From assembly GCA_009937615.1 (NCBI GenBank), contig JAACFB010000019.1, positions 1 to 58,547 on the forward strand: DNA of 58,547 nucleotides, written 5' to 3'. The translations under genes and the position numbers were made by a program. The notes under the pieces are model-generated. The model was given only the letters and a program-made list of their open reading frames with translations, did no database searches and had not been told where the DNA came from. This DNA is from Gammaproteobacteria bacterium. GTDB taxonomy: Bacteria; Pseudomonadota; Gammaproteobacteria; Steroidobacterales; Woeseiaceae. Shown here in pieces: positions 46,109-55,283 of the stretch (within the stretch, counting starts at the first letter, position 1; every line of letters starts with the position of its first letter).

Positions 46109-46873
46109 TCATGCTGCAGCATCGACCGTCTTTGCTTCACTGACAAGACCGGCTTCGGCTGACAAACGGTGCAGCATGTAAATCGGCCGCTCCCGCGCCT
46201 CGGTCTCGTCGATGCCCTTGCGAAGATCGACCGCAATACTGGGCATGATGCGGGCCGGCCTGCCGGCCCATCGGCACTCGACCGGCCAGTGGACGTGGCC
46301 GCAAAGCAGGGCTACGACCTGCGGGTGACGGCCGACCAGATCACTGAGCGCCACGGCCTCCTCGGGCCGCCGGTAGCCGCCGACGTAGTGGTCGCTGACG
46401 TCAAACGGCGGGTGGTGAATGAACAACAGCGTCGGGCGATTCGGCTGATCGCTCAGAACCTTCTCGAGCCATGCCTGGCGCTCCGGGCAAAAGACACCCT
46501 TGCGCTCACCCGGCGAGGTCGAATCGAGAGCGACCAGGCGAAACGCATGGTCCTCGACCACGTAATGAAGGAAACCCCCGTCACGGGGCAGGCCGGATTG
46601 GTCACCGAGCGATTCGCGCAAGGCAATATTGTCGTCTCGATTGCCAGGAACGAGGTAGAGCGGTGCCTGCAGCGGCGCAAGCAACTCGAGCAGCTGCGCG
46701 TACTCTTCAGGTCGGCCGTGCTGCACCGTATCGCCGGTGAAAATTACCGCATCGGGCTGTTGCCGATTGATATCCGCGACACATGCCCGCAGGCAGTCTG
46801 ACCGCAATTGCGCCGCGGGATGATCCGATGCGCGCGCTAAAATGTGAGTGTCGCTGATCTGGGCAATGAGCAT
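46109..46873 (-). CDS. cpdA: Class III cyclic-nucleotide phosphodiesterase / metallophosphoesterase
   Basis: 254 residues with the complete metallophosphoesterase motif set: AQISDTHIL, FTGDTVQ, VPGNRDD (with Asp in place of the usual GNHD His), FIHHPPFD and LCGHVHWP. Length and motif spacing match CpdA-type enzymes that hydrolyse 3',5'-cAMP using two metal ions. The name is by similarity; other phosphodiesters cannot be excluded. The replacement of His by Arg in the GNHD motif is seen in CpdA proteins as well. Confidence 0.88.
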   Translation of the reverse strand: MLIAQISDTHILARASDHPAAQLRSDCLRACVADINRQQPDAVIFTGDTVQHGRPEEYAQLLELLAPLQAPLYLVPGNRDDNIALRESLGDQSGLPRDGGFLHYVVEDHAFRLVALDSTSPGERKGVFCPERQAWLEKVLSDQPNRPTLLFIHHPPFDVSDHYVGGYRRPEEAVALSDLVGRHPQVVALLCGHVHWPVECRWAGRPARIMPSIAVDLRKGIDETEARERPIYMLHRLSAEAGLVSEAKTVDAAA

Positions 46874-47287
46874 CTTATAGGCAGCGCGACCGAGGTTCTA
46901 TTTCACCGCAGGGTTCTTCGCCGGAACTCCTTAATCGATGATGTGATAAACGGGGGCTTTTTCCATGTCCCAACTACCGGATTCCCGGTCGTAACGCGAC
47001 AACGATGTATGCCTGCATCACAGCGGGTGCTATCCATGTCGAGAGCTCGGCGAAGGGATTGCTCGTGAACATTGAATCTCCCTTGATCTTAGGCAGTTAT
47101 TGTTGACACATGGCCCGGCGAATTGGCTGCCCGTAACCATCCATGCATACAGCTTTCGCAGTTATTCGTATAGAAAAGTATCTACCGAAGCCCCGTCTTT
47201 CCGTCTCATCGTATCAAGATTCGAACCAATTTAGAATATGCGATTTTTCTAATTTACTACGAAGGCTGATGCTCTCGGAACACAGGC
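46874..47287. other. 414-bp intergenic region without recognised gene
   Basis: It lies upstream of the phosphodiesterase gene and downstream of sat. A TTGACA at 47102-47107 on the plus strand has no acceptable -10 at 16-18 bases. AT content rises at 47160-47270. No T-run hairpin and no reading with a ribosome-binding site is convincing. Confidence 0.4.
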
Positions 47288-48466
47288 TTATTGACGTCCG
47301 GGCGCGTCGTAATATTCCCGCAGCACAGCTACCACCTCTGGACGGCTGAATTCAGGCGGAATGTTCTCGCCGTTTGCAAACATTTCTCGCAGCCGGGTAC
47401 CCGATATCGCCAACCGGTCTTCAGCATCGTGCGGACAGGTCTTCCCGGTCGCCATCCCGTTACATTTGTAGCAAAAGAACGTGATGTCGATTTTCAGCGG
47501 CTCAGTCCGCAGGCTGCCGGCTGCCAGCGTGTCGAAGACATGGTGCGCATCGAACGGCCCATAGTAATCACCGACGCCCGCATGATCACGCCCGACGACG
47601 AGGTGCGAACAGCCGAAGTTTTGCCGAAACACCGCATGTAACAGGGCTTCGCGCGGACCCGCGTAGCGCATTTCTATCGGGTATCCCGCCTGCAGAACAG
47701 TACCGTCCACAAAGTAGTTGTTGACCAAAGCATCAATCGCGTTGACTCGCACTTCGGCCGGAATGTCGCCGGGCTTCAGTGCGCCGAGAACCTGGTGAAT
47801 CAATACGCCGTCGCAGATCTCGATCGCAATCTTGGCCAGGTACTCGTGGCTGCGGTGCATCGGGTTGCGGGTCTGAAATGCTGCCACTTTTGACCAGCCA
47901 CGCTCCATGAACATCGCCCGTGTTTCGGCCGGGCGATGGTAGAGCCCGGCATAGGTCTCGGGGAAGTGACCTTCCGACAGCGTGCGGACCGACCCGCCGA
48001 GATTAACCGGGCCCTGGCTCATCACCTTCTCTACGCCAGGATGCGCAGGATCGCTGGTTCGAAACACGTGCGAGCATTCGAACTCACGGTCGATGCCGTA
48101 TTTCTCATCAACCGTCAGAATGCCCAATAGCTCGCCATTCTGACTATCGACGAGGGCAACGTCCTCCCCGATACCGATGCTGTCGCCTAGATCTTGTGCA
48201 CAGGACAGCGTGATCGGGATCGGCCAGAAAGTTCCGTTCGCGAGCTGCATGGTCTCGCAGCAGCCGCGCCAGTCTTCCTCACCCATGAATCCGTCGAGGG
48301 GGGTATACGCCCCCATGCCGAGCATGAACAGGTCGGAGACTTCTCGGCTGGACATCGGCACGCGCTTTAGATGTGCGGCCCGGCGGGCTTCCTCGGCCCT
48401 TTCGGTTTCCGGCAGCAACAGTGGCTTCAGCGCATCAGCACCATGTGGTGGGACCAGTTTCGACAC
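47288..48466 (-). CDS. sat: ATP sulfurylase (sulfate adenylyltransferase, homo-oligomeric Sat type)
   Basis: 392 residues from a GTG start with an AAGGAGG ribosome-binding site. Active-site motifs of single-chain ATP sulfurylases are present: [14 protein letters not shown] (QxRNP and HxxH), [16 protein letters not shown], and a C-terminal zinc-type knot [15 protein letters not shown]. It converts sulfate and ATP to APS and pyrophosphate, or runs in reverse during sulfur oxidation. This Sat type is distinct from the CysDN enzyme. No APS kinase, APS reductase or Sox gene lies nearby, so direction cannot be judged. A palindromic leader segment precedes the gene. Confidence 0.94.
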   Translation of the reverse strand: MSKLVPPHGADALKPLLLPETERAEEARRAAHLKRVPMSSREVSDLFMLGMGAYTPLDGFMGEEDWRGCCETMQLANGTFWPIPITLSCAQDLGDSIGIGEDVALVDSQNGELLGILTVDEKYGIDREFECSHVFRTSDPAHPGVEKVMSQGPVNLGGSVRTLSEGHFPETYAGLYHRPAETRAMFMERGWSKVAAFQTRNPMHRSHEYLAKIAIEICDGVLIHQVLGALKPGDIPAEVRVNAIDALVNNYFVDGTVLQAGYPIEMRYAGPREALLHAVFRQNFGCSHLVVGRDHAGVGDYYGPFDAHHVFDTLAAGSLRTEPLKIDITFFCYKCNGMATGKTCPHDAEDRLAISGTRLREMFANGENIPPEFSRPEVVAVLREYYDAPGRQ

Positions 48467-48888
48467 AAAATCCTCCTTCTTGCCAGCCCGACTGCTGCGT
48501 CGAGGCTTGCCGGGGCTGGCTTTCAGTTATGGTAACGCAATCTCGACGACATCAATGATCCATCGCATTAGACAATGGCGAACAACGCAATGTCGATTCC
48601 CGGTCCAGAGCCACCCCGCATCAATTAGCCTGTTTCCCGCATCGCTCACGGGCCCACCTCAAAATTCCGGCCCGAGCGAGGCTGCCTGGAAAGCTGGTAC
48701 ACGCTACTCACGATCTCATGCAGATCGAGGCACGCGACCGGCCAAGCTGCCGGGCTGCGAGGCTCCTTGAGGTCGCGTTCGACAATCAATGCCGACGCGT
48801 GCATGCCCGACGGTCCGTGTTATTTTGTCATCGACCGCGCCAGCCCGGATGACGATTCGCAAACATTGCGCACAGGCTCAGCCCGAAC
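48467..48888. other. 422-bp region between pirin and sat genes, with a leader hairpin
   Basis: It carries the sat leader. GCCAGCCC (48482-48489) and GGGCTGGC (48513-48520) form an 8-bp inverted repeat with 23 bases between, directly upstream of the sat ribosome-binding site on the minus strand, without a T-run. No convincing -35/-10 pair and no small gene were found in the rest. Confidence 0.4.
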
Positions 48889-49758
48889 TCACGATAGAAA
48901 GTTCCCCGATCGATAGTCGGTAAAAGCCTGTCGTATCTCGTCCTCGGTATTCATTACGAATGGACCGCCGCGTGCAATCGGCTCGTTGATCGCTCGGCCC
49001 GCGATCAATAAGACGCGATTGGCCGCGTCCCGGCCGGTGAGTCTTATCGCGTCGCCGTCGCCGAGAATCGCCAGGTTTCCCGTCTGGACCACGCACGAGT
49101 CATCCCCGACGCCGGATGAGATCGCTACGGATCCTTGCACGACATAAACGAACCCGCTGTGCGTGCCGGGCACGGCCTCCGTGAAGCTCTCATCCTGGGG
49201 AATGTGAACGTCGAAATAGGTTGGATCCGTTGGACGCCCTTTAACGGCGCCAACCGTTCCCTGCGACGTCGTACCGGCGATCGCCACAATCTCGACGCCG
49301 TTATCGCGAACTTCTTTCGGCAGTTGGTCGGCATCGAACTCCTGGTACGCGGGGTCCGTCATCTTTTCCGAGGCAGGCAGGTTGACCCAGAGTTGGGTTC
49401 CCCACATCAACCCTTCCTTCTGCTCCGGCATCTCGGAATGCACGATGCCTCGACCAGCTGTCATCCACTGCACCCCGCCGGTTTCAATGATGCCCTCGTT
49501 TCCCACGCTGTCTTTGTGACGCAACAAGCCGGCAAACATGTAAGTGACTGTTTCGAAGCCCCTGTGCGGATGTGATGGAAACCCGGCAATGTAATCATCG
49601 GGATTCTCTGTTCGAAAAGAATCCAGCAGCAGGAAAGGATTGACGTTGTCGAGGTTTGCCGTACCGATCAAGCGTGTCATGCGCACACCAGCACCGTCTG
49701 TTGCTGGCACGCCGGGGGTTATTCTGACAGCTGTCCTGTAATTTTCGCCCGTCATCAT
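48889..49758 (-). CDS. Pirin-family protein
   Basis: 289 residues from ATG 49758 (ATGATG; the second ATG is equally possible). The N-terminal pirin cupin contains FPSHPHRGFETVTYMFAG and VQWMTAGRGIVHSEM, which give the His/His/Glu metal site; the C-terminal cupin begins YFDVHIPQDESFTEAV. Bacterial pirins act as quercetin-type dioxygenases or redox-linked modulators; the role here is unknown. It sits downstream of sat on the same strand after a 422-bp gap, so it is not clearly in one transcript with it. Confidence 0.92.
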   Translation of the reverse strand: MMTGENYRTAVRITPGVPATDGAGVRMTRLIGTANLDNVNPFLLLDSFRTENPDDYIAGFPSHPHRGFETVTYMFAGLLRHKDSVGNEGIIETGGVQWMTAGRGIVHSEMPEQKEGLMWGTQLWVNLPASEKMTDPAYQEFDADQLPKEVRDNGVEIVAIAGTTSQGTVGAVKGRPTDPTYFDVHIPQDESFTEAVPGTHSGFVYVVQGSVAISSGVGDDSCVVQTGNLAILGDGDAIRLTGRDAANRVLLIAGRAINEPIARGGPFVMNTEDEIRQAFTDYRSGNFLS

Positions 49759-50118
49759 GAATCCAATGCTCTCTGTCAACCGCGGTAGCATACAGGCTCG
49801 CCGATCGCTCGACTGCCAAGCCCATGGCTCTTCCGGCATGTGCAGAGCCGGGGATATCTTTTTAACACCGGCCCCATAAGGAGGCCAGATCAACTTGATT
49901 TTTCTCTTACTGCCTCGAAAGGATGCGCTGCATAGCTGGACGACGCCGCTTCGCCTCCCTCAGTGTACTGTTGGGTTCCCATACATTATTGTTTGATCGG
50001 GTTCTTGGTGGGAACAACATGCCGCAGCAGAGCGATTGGTTAATACCTGGCGCCGACATGCAAGCGGCTCCGGCAGCACGAACAGACATTCGCGTGACTG
50101 CTCAGGAGGAGGAGCAAA

Positions 50119-50913
50119 GTGAGACGACTGATATTGACCTTGTTGACGGGCATGCTCGCAGCAGCATGCAACGGGCCTGGCGCTGGTCCGGGTTCTTCGG
50201 CTGAGCCGGCCGTGGTCACCGGAACGGCGATGTATCGGGAGCGCATCATGCTGCCGCCGACCGCGGTCTTTGAGGTCAAGCTCGAGGACGTCTCCCGGCA
50301 GGACGTGGCGGCCACGGTAATCGGGGCGGCGAGAATCGAGGGCCCGGGTCCTTACACGTTCAGTATCGGCTACGATCCGGCGCGGATAGATGAACGGATG
50401 ACGTACTCGTTGCGCGGCACTGTCACCGTCGACGGCCAACTGATGTTCACTACCGATATGACATACCCGGTGCTGACACGCGGTGCCGGCAGCGAAGCCG
50501 AACTTCTTTTGAAACGCGTACCCGCGTTGCCGGCAGATGACAACGACGATAGCGCGGCACTGGAGGGTACGTTCTGGATTCTGACGCATCTAGGCGGTAC
50601 TGAGGTCGAGTTGGCCGAGGATTCCGCGCAGCCGCACCTTGTGCTCGAGGCGGACTCGAATCGTGCCGGCGGCTCTGGCGACTGCAACCGCTTCTCGGGC
50701 GGCTACGAAGTGGATGGCAGCAAGCTTGCGTTCGGCCAGCTGGCGATGACGATGATGGCCTGCGTCGAGGGCATGGCCATCGACAATCAGCTCAGCGTGG
50801 CACTACAGAGTACCGAAACATTCGCTATTGAGGCCGGCCGACTGAAGCTCCTGGACTCTGGCGGGACCGTCGTGGCGACCTTCGAAGCGGGTGAGGGTCC
50901 GGCCCGGGACTAA
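50119..50913 (+). CDS. Lipoprotein with YbaY and META domains
   Basis: 264 residues from GTG 50119, behind an AGGAGGAGG purine run. The signal peptide has a lipobox (LAAAC, then NGPG). Residues about 30-135 match the YbaY (YscW-like) domain: VTGTAMYRERIMLPPTAVFEV and YTFSIGYDP. From about 150 a META domain follows: GTFWILTHLGG, GSGDCNRFSGGYEVDG and QLAMTMMACV. The combination is a known envelope lipoprotein type related to HslJ, linked to stress tolerance. It faces the periplasm. Confidence 0.92.
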   Translation: MRRLILTLLTGMLAAACNGPGAGPGSSAEPAVVTGTAMYRERIMLPPTAVFEVKLEDVSRQDVAATVIGAARIEGPGPYTFSIGYDPARIDERMTYSLRGTVTVDGQLMFTTDMTYPVLTRGAGSEAELLLKRVPALPADDNDDSAALEGTFWILTHLGGTEVELAEDSAQPHLVLEADSNRAGGSGDCNRFSGGYEVDGSKLAFGQLAMTMMACVEGMAIDNQLSVALQSTETFAIEAGRLKLLDSGGTVVATFEAGEGPARD

Positions 50914-51092
50914 GTGTCTCGTAGCATTGGAATCAGGAGTATCTCCGGCGGCATCAACCACTGCCCTGGGAACTTCGCATGTTCGATCAATGCGCCCCCG
51001 GAAGACATGCAGTTCAATCGCGTTGACTGAGGATCAGTCTGCGATCAGCACGCTATGAACTCGGTCTTTGGAACTGGGAAACCGACTGTGAG

Positions 51093-51446
51093 TCAAATCA
51101 TCGCCCCTGCGCTCGATTTGTAACGCGCTTTGAGTGCACGGGTGCGAAATACCAGGCCCGACAGGGCTGTGAGAAGAGCTATCGCACCAAGAATGATGGC
51201 TAATCGGGTCCACGGCTGACCATGGGCCATGCGAATAAGAATGAGTGTGTAAAGCGTCCATAGCCATTCAAGCGTGCCAAGCACCAATACCAGCTGCAGG
51301 ATGCGCGGCACCCAGCGGTGACGAACGAATAATGTCAAAGCCAGCAGGACAAAAAGCACGGGCAGAAGAAGCTGGCCGGTTCGAAAAAAATGAGCGCCAA
51401 GCAACAGCAGGCTCAATATTACGGGCGTCAATCTCAATGCGTTCAT
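51093..51446 (-). CDS. Small integral membrane protein
   Basis: 117 residues with four hydrophobic segments (LTPVILSLLLLGAHF; LLPVLFVLLALTLFV; ILQLVLVLGTLEWLWTLYTL; LAIILGAIALLTALSGLVF) and a positively charged tail. No catalytic motif is visible and I do not recognise a named family, although the layout HFFRTG followed by RHRWVPR is like small conserved membrane proteins of unknown function. It stands alone between the META lipoprotein and the YgbA-like gene. Confidence 0.72.
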   Translation of the reverse strand: MNALRLTPVILSLLLLGAHFFRTGQLLLPVLFVLLALTLFVRHRWVPRILQLVLVLGTLEWLWTLYTLILIRMAHGQPWTRLAIILGAIALLTALSGLVFRTRALKARYKSSAGAMI

Positions 51447-51526
51447 TCACTCACCGTAACTACTGAATTAGCAAGATTCCAGCCAAGATGAATTCAGTCT
51501 GGCGGATGCCTGCGAAAGCAGAAAGC

Positions 51527-51910
51527 TCACTTGCGCTTCGATTGCAAACGCTGTTCCCGGCCCAACTCTTTTGGGTGCATTGCCCTGCGCAAGCCATCAA
51601 GCTTGTGTGATATGGCGAGTAGCGGATGTCTCAAGATCATCCTTGGCCCGGCATAGCGCATGATGGCCTTCGCCTGTTCTCTGCGCGCCGGCTTGTAGCA
51701 ATGTATGGGACAGTTCGCGCAGGTCGGCTTGTCGTCGCCATAGGGGCATTTCTGCAGTCTCACTTCGGCATAGTCGACAAAGTCCGCGCATTCGCTGCAG
51801 AGTTCACCCTTACGAGCAGCATGATTGGCGTCGCAATATATGCCGGCCATTTTCGTGATCGTCAGGAACTCACGAGTCAGGTGTCTGTTCTCGGCAGGAA
51901 TGCGGCTCAT
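51527..51910 (-). CDS. Nitrous oxide-stimulated promoter family protein (YgbA-like)
   Basis: 127 residues. It has the Cys pattern of the family: IYCDANH, LCSECADFVDYAEVRLQKCPYG and KPTCANCPIHCYKP (residues 25-75), then RREQAKAIMRYAGPRMILRHP. YgbA of enteric bacteria is induced by nitric oxide and linked to nitrosative-stress recovery. Seven clustered cysteines suggest zinc or an Fe-S site. It is divergent from the aminotransferase gene, with a 23-bp palindrome in the gap. Confidence 0.9.
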   Translation of the reverse strand: MSRIPAENRHLTREFLTITKMAGIYCDANHAARKGELCSECADFVDYAEVRLQKCPYGDDKPTCANCPIHCYKPARREQAKAIMRYAGPRMILRHPLLAISHKLDGLRRAMHPKELGREQRLQSKRK

Positions 51911-52000
51911 TTGTCACTTCTTCATTACGCTCAACATCAAGCAGCTACACGGTAGCAACCGGTGGCCCGTATCACGATAGCGCATTTCCGAAAGATCGGA

Positions 52001-52023
52001 AGGAATAATACAGATGTATTCCT
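52001..52023. promoter_or_regulatory. 23-bp inverted repeat in the ygbA-like/aminotransferase gap
   Basis: AGGAATA (52001-52007) and TATTCCT (52017-52023) are perfect 7-bp arms separated by nine bases. The position between divergent genes, one of a nitric-oxide-responsive family, makes a dimeric repressor site likely. It is not a clear match to the NsrR, FNR/Dnr or NorR consensus that I know. Confidence 0.45.
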
Positions 52024-52053
52024 GTAAGCCAGCCTGGGCGCTAAACTTCGGGA

Positions 52054-53184
52054 ATGAGTGGGATAGTAACCTTCGATGGCGCGCCGCCTCCTGGCACGAT
52101 CAATCTCGGTATCGGCCAGCCGTCAGCCGATCTGCTGCCGGTTGATTTGGTGAGTCAGGCCAGCCGGTCCTTTTTTGACGCTGCCCAACCTCTCGAACTG
52201 AACTACGGTGTGATTCAGGGCGATGAGCGCTTTCTCCATTCGCTGGCTGACTTGCTTGGAGCCCGCTATGGCACAGACGCTACGCCGGATCAGCTGTTTG
52301 TTACAGGCGGCAATTCGCAGGCTTTGGACCTCGTGTCTTGCGTATTTGCTAATCCTGGCGACACGGTTTTCGTTGAAGAACCCAGTTACTTCCTGGCGTT
52401 TCAGATTTTTCGGGATCATGGCCTGAACATCGTGGGCATCCCCGTTGACGATGACGGCATTCGCGTCGATGTCCTGCAGCGCGAATTGAAGTCGCACCGG
52501 CCGGCATTCCTTTACACCATCCCGAGTTACCACAACCCCGCCGGGCTATGTACCAGCGAGGCGCGGCGTCGAAAAGTTGTCGAGCTGGCCAGGCAGGAAG
52601 ACTTTCTGATCGTTGCGGACGAGGTGTACCAGATGCTCTATTACTACGACGCACCGCCACCCGCTTACGGCACGATGACCGCTAGCGGCAAGGTTGTGTC
52701 GCTGGGCTCGTTCTCGAAAATCCTGGCGCCCGGTATGCGCCTGGGCTGGATTCAGACAAGCGAGCGTCTACGCAGCAGGATCCTGGCTAATGGCTTTGTA
52801 AACAGCGGCGGCAGCATCAACCACATTAGCTCCCATATCGTCAGGCAGGCGATTGACAACGGAACACTTGAATCGCATATCGAAAAAATACGAGGCACTT
52901 ATCGCAGCCGGCTGGAAGTGATGGACAGCGCCTTGCACGAGCACTTCGATGGCATTGCGACATGGACGCGGCCCGGTGGCGGCTATTTCTTCTGGTTGAA
53001 TTTTGACGAGTCCGTGGATACTGCCCCATTACGAACCAAGGCGAAGGACCTGGAGACAGGCTTTCAGGCTGGCGCGGCGTTTTCGACGACCGGAAGTTTC
53101 AGTAATTGCCTTCGACTGTGTTTTGCCCATTACGGCGAACAGGATATTCGCGCAGGCATCGCCAGGATGCGGCCGCTTTTCTGA
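52054..53184 (+). CDS. PLP-dependent aminotransferase, class I/II (2-aminoadipate transaminase-like)
   Basis: 376 residues of fold-type I aminotransferase. The pyridoxal-phosphate lysine is Lys222 in GSFSKILAPGMRLGW; other conserved pieces are LNYGVIQGDERF, VTGGNSQALDL, PSYHNPAGLCTS and VADEVYQML. No N-terminal GntR DNA-binding domain is present, so it is an enzyme, not a MocR regulator. The substrate may be an aromatic, 2-aminoadipate or branched amino acid. It is divergent from the YgbA-like gene and closed by a bidirectional terminator. Confidence 0.92.
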   Translation: MSGIVTFDGAPPPGTINLGIGQPSADLLPVDLVSQASRSFFDAAQPLELNYGVIQGDERFLHSLADLLGARYGTDATPDQLFVTGGNSQALDLVSCVFANPGDTVFVEEPSYFLAFQIFRDHGLNIVGIPVDDDGIRVDVLQRELKSHRPAFLYTIPSYHNPAGLCTSEARRRKVVELARQEDFLIVADEVYQMLYYYDAPPPAYGTMTASGKVVSLGSFSKILAPGMRLGWIQTSERLRSRILANGFVNSGGSINHISSHIVRQAIDNGTLESHIEKIRGTYRSRLEVMDSALHEHFDGIATWTRPGGGYFFWLNFDESVDTAPLRTKAKDLETGFQAGAAFSTTGSFSNCLRLCFAHYGEQDIRAGIARMRPLF

Positions 53185-53227
53185 TTGAGTCGAATAATAG
53201 AAACAAACTCAACCAACTTGAAAATCA

Positions 53228-53262
53228 AAAAAGCCTCACGGCATGAGGCCGTGGGGCTTTTT
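53228..53262. terminator. Bidirectional intrinsic terminator
   Basis: AAAAAGCC-T-CACGGC (53228-53242) pairs with GCCGTG-G-GGCTTTTT (53248-53262) around a five-base loop, with one T-G wobble. A- and T-runs on the two sides give a T-tail in both directions. It closes the aminotransferase gene on the plus strand and the outer-membrane protein gene on the minus strand. Confidence 0.9.
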
Positions 53263-53290
53263 GAATTAATTACTCGTTCGAGTTGAAGCT

Positions 53291-53815
53291 CTAGAAACCA
53301 AACGAGAACTCAACTCCGATTCCAACTGACCACAAATTATCGAAGTCAGACTCATACCAATTGGCCTCGCCACGAATCGCAAAGTTGTTTGCTACCTTAT
53401 GACGAAAGCCAAGACCGGCGGTAAATCCATCCACGTCATCGTCGAACGTGATGTCCTGGACCGATACTTCCTGCTCGCCATTAAAATAGCCAAGCTTCGT
53501 AAACAAATTCGGTGTCGTCATGTCGGTGTGTAATACGACCGACATCACGTAACCAGAAAACTCTGCCTCCAAATTTTCATCCACGTCGGGATCTTTGGCA
53601 GAGCCGCTGTTCACGTAGGAGCCCTCTAATGCGAAAATGTCGTTAAACTCGTACCCGGCAAGTACTTGCCAACTGGTTGGCCTGTCTTCAAAGCTCGAGT
53701 TCGGCGTTTCTACATTGGTAACGCCAATGCCAGCACCTGCGTATAGACCCTCTGCGAGGGCATACGAACTGCCAAATAAGAAAACTGCTAGTGTAAGAAA
53801 TACCCGTCCCATCAT
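53291..53815 (-). CDS. Small outer-membrane beta-barrel protein
   Basis: 174 residues from ATG 53815 (ATGATG). A signal peptide (FLTLAVFLFGSSYALA) leads to GLYAGAGIGVTNVE, YEFNDIFALEGSYVNSG, FTKLGYFNGEQEV and AGLGFRHKVANNFAIRGE, a regular alternation typical of an eight-stranded OmpA/OmpW-like barrel, ending in Phe (EFSFGF), the usual outer-membrane assembly signal. No periplasmic peptidoglycan-binding domain follows. The role is unknown; small barrels of this kind are often stress-induced. Confidence 0.88.
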   Translation of the reverse strand: MMGRVFLTLAVFLFGSSYALAEGLYAGAGIGVTNVETPNSSFEDRPTSWQVLAGYEFNDIFALEGSYVNSGSAKDPDVDENLEAEFSGYVMSVVLHTDMTTPNLFTKLGYFNGEQEVSVQDITFDDDVDGFTAGLGFRHKVANNFAIRGEANWYESDFDNLWSVGIGVEFSFGF

Positions 53816-54091
53816 CGTAATCGTCCCGTGACATCTGATCGTGTATGTCACTGTATAGTCGACATATACGGGCACTGTAGAATTATTACGCCAACGAGTA
53901 GGAGTATTCTGCGATCCCGCCAATCTTCGTTGGTTTGAATCAACGTTATGCGCTAACGGTAAAATCACATCAGTATTTGGAGATGCTTACCGGAAGTGTC
54001 CGCAATCGGCGATTGGGCGCCTGTCAAACCAATTCCAGCTCAGCGGCAGCTTTGGGGCATGTGGCCGATACAGGCTACGTCCGTCTGAGCC

Positions 54092-55126
54092 CTAGTGCAG
54101 GTCTGCAGCCGCAAAGACCGGTTTGAACATCCGTCGATACATGCTTGGGGTCATGCCGGTCCTCCGCTTGAATAAGCGCCTGAAGAATGAGGGATCCTCA
54201 TAACCCACGTCGAAACTGATTTCGTCAACCGGCATTTCTTCGCCTTCAAGCAAACGTTTTGCTTCTTCCACGCGAAGATTCTGAAGATATTCGATCAGAG
54301 ATGTGCCGGTAGCGATTTTGAAACGACGTTTCAGGGTCCGCTCCGGTATGTTCGCAAGCTCTACGACTCGCGGAATCGCTCCATGTTCGCGGAAGTGGTC
54401 TCCGAGCCATTTCTCGCAGGTTCTCACAACAGAATCTGCATGCGGATTGTTACGCACCAACGTCTCATACGGGAGCTGACCTTCGCCGTGCCACTTGAGT
54501 AGGTAGACCTTAGCCACCCGCAAGGCCTCTCCCGGACTACAGTGCCGCGAGATAATATGGATCGCCAGGTCGTGCCATGATGTTGTTCCGCCCGCAGTGA
54601 CGATCTGTCCCGCTGCGTCGGCAAAAACCAGGTTTGGTTCTGGTCGAAAGCGAACCTGCGGATAGTGCTTTCGAAACAGGTCCTGGTACGCCCAGTGAGA
54701 CGTTGCATCGCATTCGTCGAGAAGGCCTGTTTCAGCCAACATCACAGCTCCGGAGCATGCGGAGTAAATTGACGCACCTTTCTCGTGCTGGCGGCGAATC
54801 CAGTCCAACAACTCTGGGTAGCGACCCTTCAGGTGCTCATCTGGTCCCAGCCAGAGCTCAGGAAGAATCACTATCCGGGGTTCGGGGTTTTCCCGGACCG
54901 ATAAGTCCGGTCTGACCGGGATTGCATTCCCGCAGACGAATGGTTGGCTGTCCTGAGAGAGGATGCGAACCCGAAAAAGCGTGTCGACGGGCTCGGTGCG
55001 AGTCAGCGTCTGCCAAATATTTCCCGCTGCCAGCAACACATCCACCATGCCATACAGGGCGGAGCCTGCTGTCTCCGGTACCGCGACAACGATCGTATCA
55101 ATGGCTGGGACCTCGGCATTTTTCAT
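54092..55126 (-). CDS. GlxA-family AraC-type transcriptional regulator
   Basis: 344 residues. The N-terminal DJ-1/PfpI-like sensor domain (about 1-200) contains the nucleophile-elbow Cys in YSACSGAVMLAE and IVTAGGTTSW; the C-terminal AraC DNA-binding domain (about 235-335) has PERTLKRRFKIATGTSL and VGYEDPSFFRRLFKRRTGM. Such proteins often sense small metabolites or reactive carbonyls. It is divergent from the OsmC-like gene across 157 bases and is its probable regulator. Confidence 0.93.
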   Translation of the reverse strand: MKNAEVPAIDTIVVAVPETAGSALYGMVDVLLAAGNIWQTLTRTEPVDTLFRVRILSQDSQPFVCGNAIPVRPDLSVRENPEPRIVILPELWLGPDEHLKGRYPELLDWIRRQHEKGASIYSACSGAVMLAETGLLDECDATSHWAYQDLFRKHYPQVRFRPEPNLVFADAAGQIVTAGGTTSWHDLAIHIISRHCSPGEALRVAKVYLLKWHGEGQLPYETLVRNNPHADSVVRTCEKWLGDHFREHGAIPRVVELANIPERTLKRRFKIATGTSLIEYLQNLRVEEAKRLLEGEEMPVDEISFDVGYEDPSFFRRLFKRRTGMTPSMYRRMFKPVFAAADLH

Positions 55127-55162
55127 TGATTTTGCTCGCTGAATGGCACAAATGACCCTTTT

Positions 55163-55191
55163 TTGTCAAAAATGCATCTTACGGCGATCTT
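55163..55191 (+). promoter_or_regulatory. Possible promoter of the osmC-like gene
   Basis: A -35-like TTGTCA (55163-55168; five of six matches) is followed after 17 bases by GATCTT (55186-55191; three of six). The weak -10 fits a promoter that needs an activator such as the divergent AraC-type regulator. This is matching by eye only. Confidence 0.3.
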
Positions 55192-55283
55192 AGACGAGCT
55201 TTATCGTGTAGGTCAACTCGCCGCGGCTTTCAGACAAATCGGGGCGGCAAACCCAAAAATCAGACACACAGAGGATGCAGACA

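Noticed and set aside
47102..47107. TTGACA as a plus-strand -35 element
   Set aside because: No acceptable -10 at 16-18 bases and no plus-strand gene downstream.
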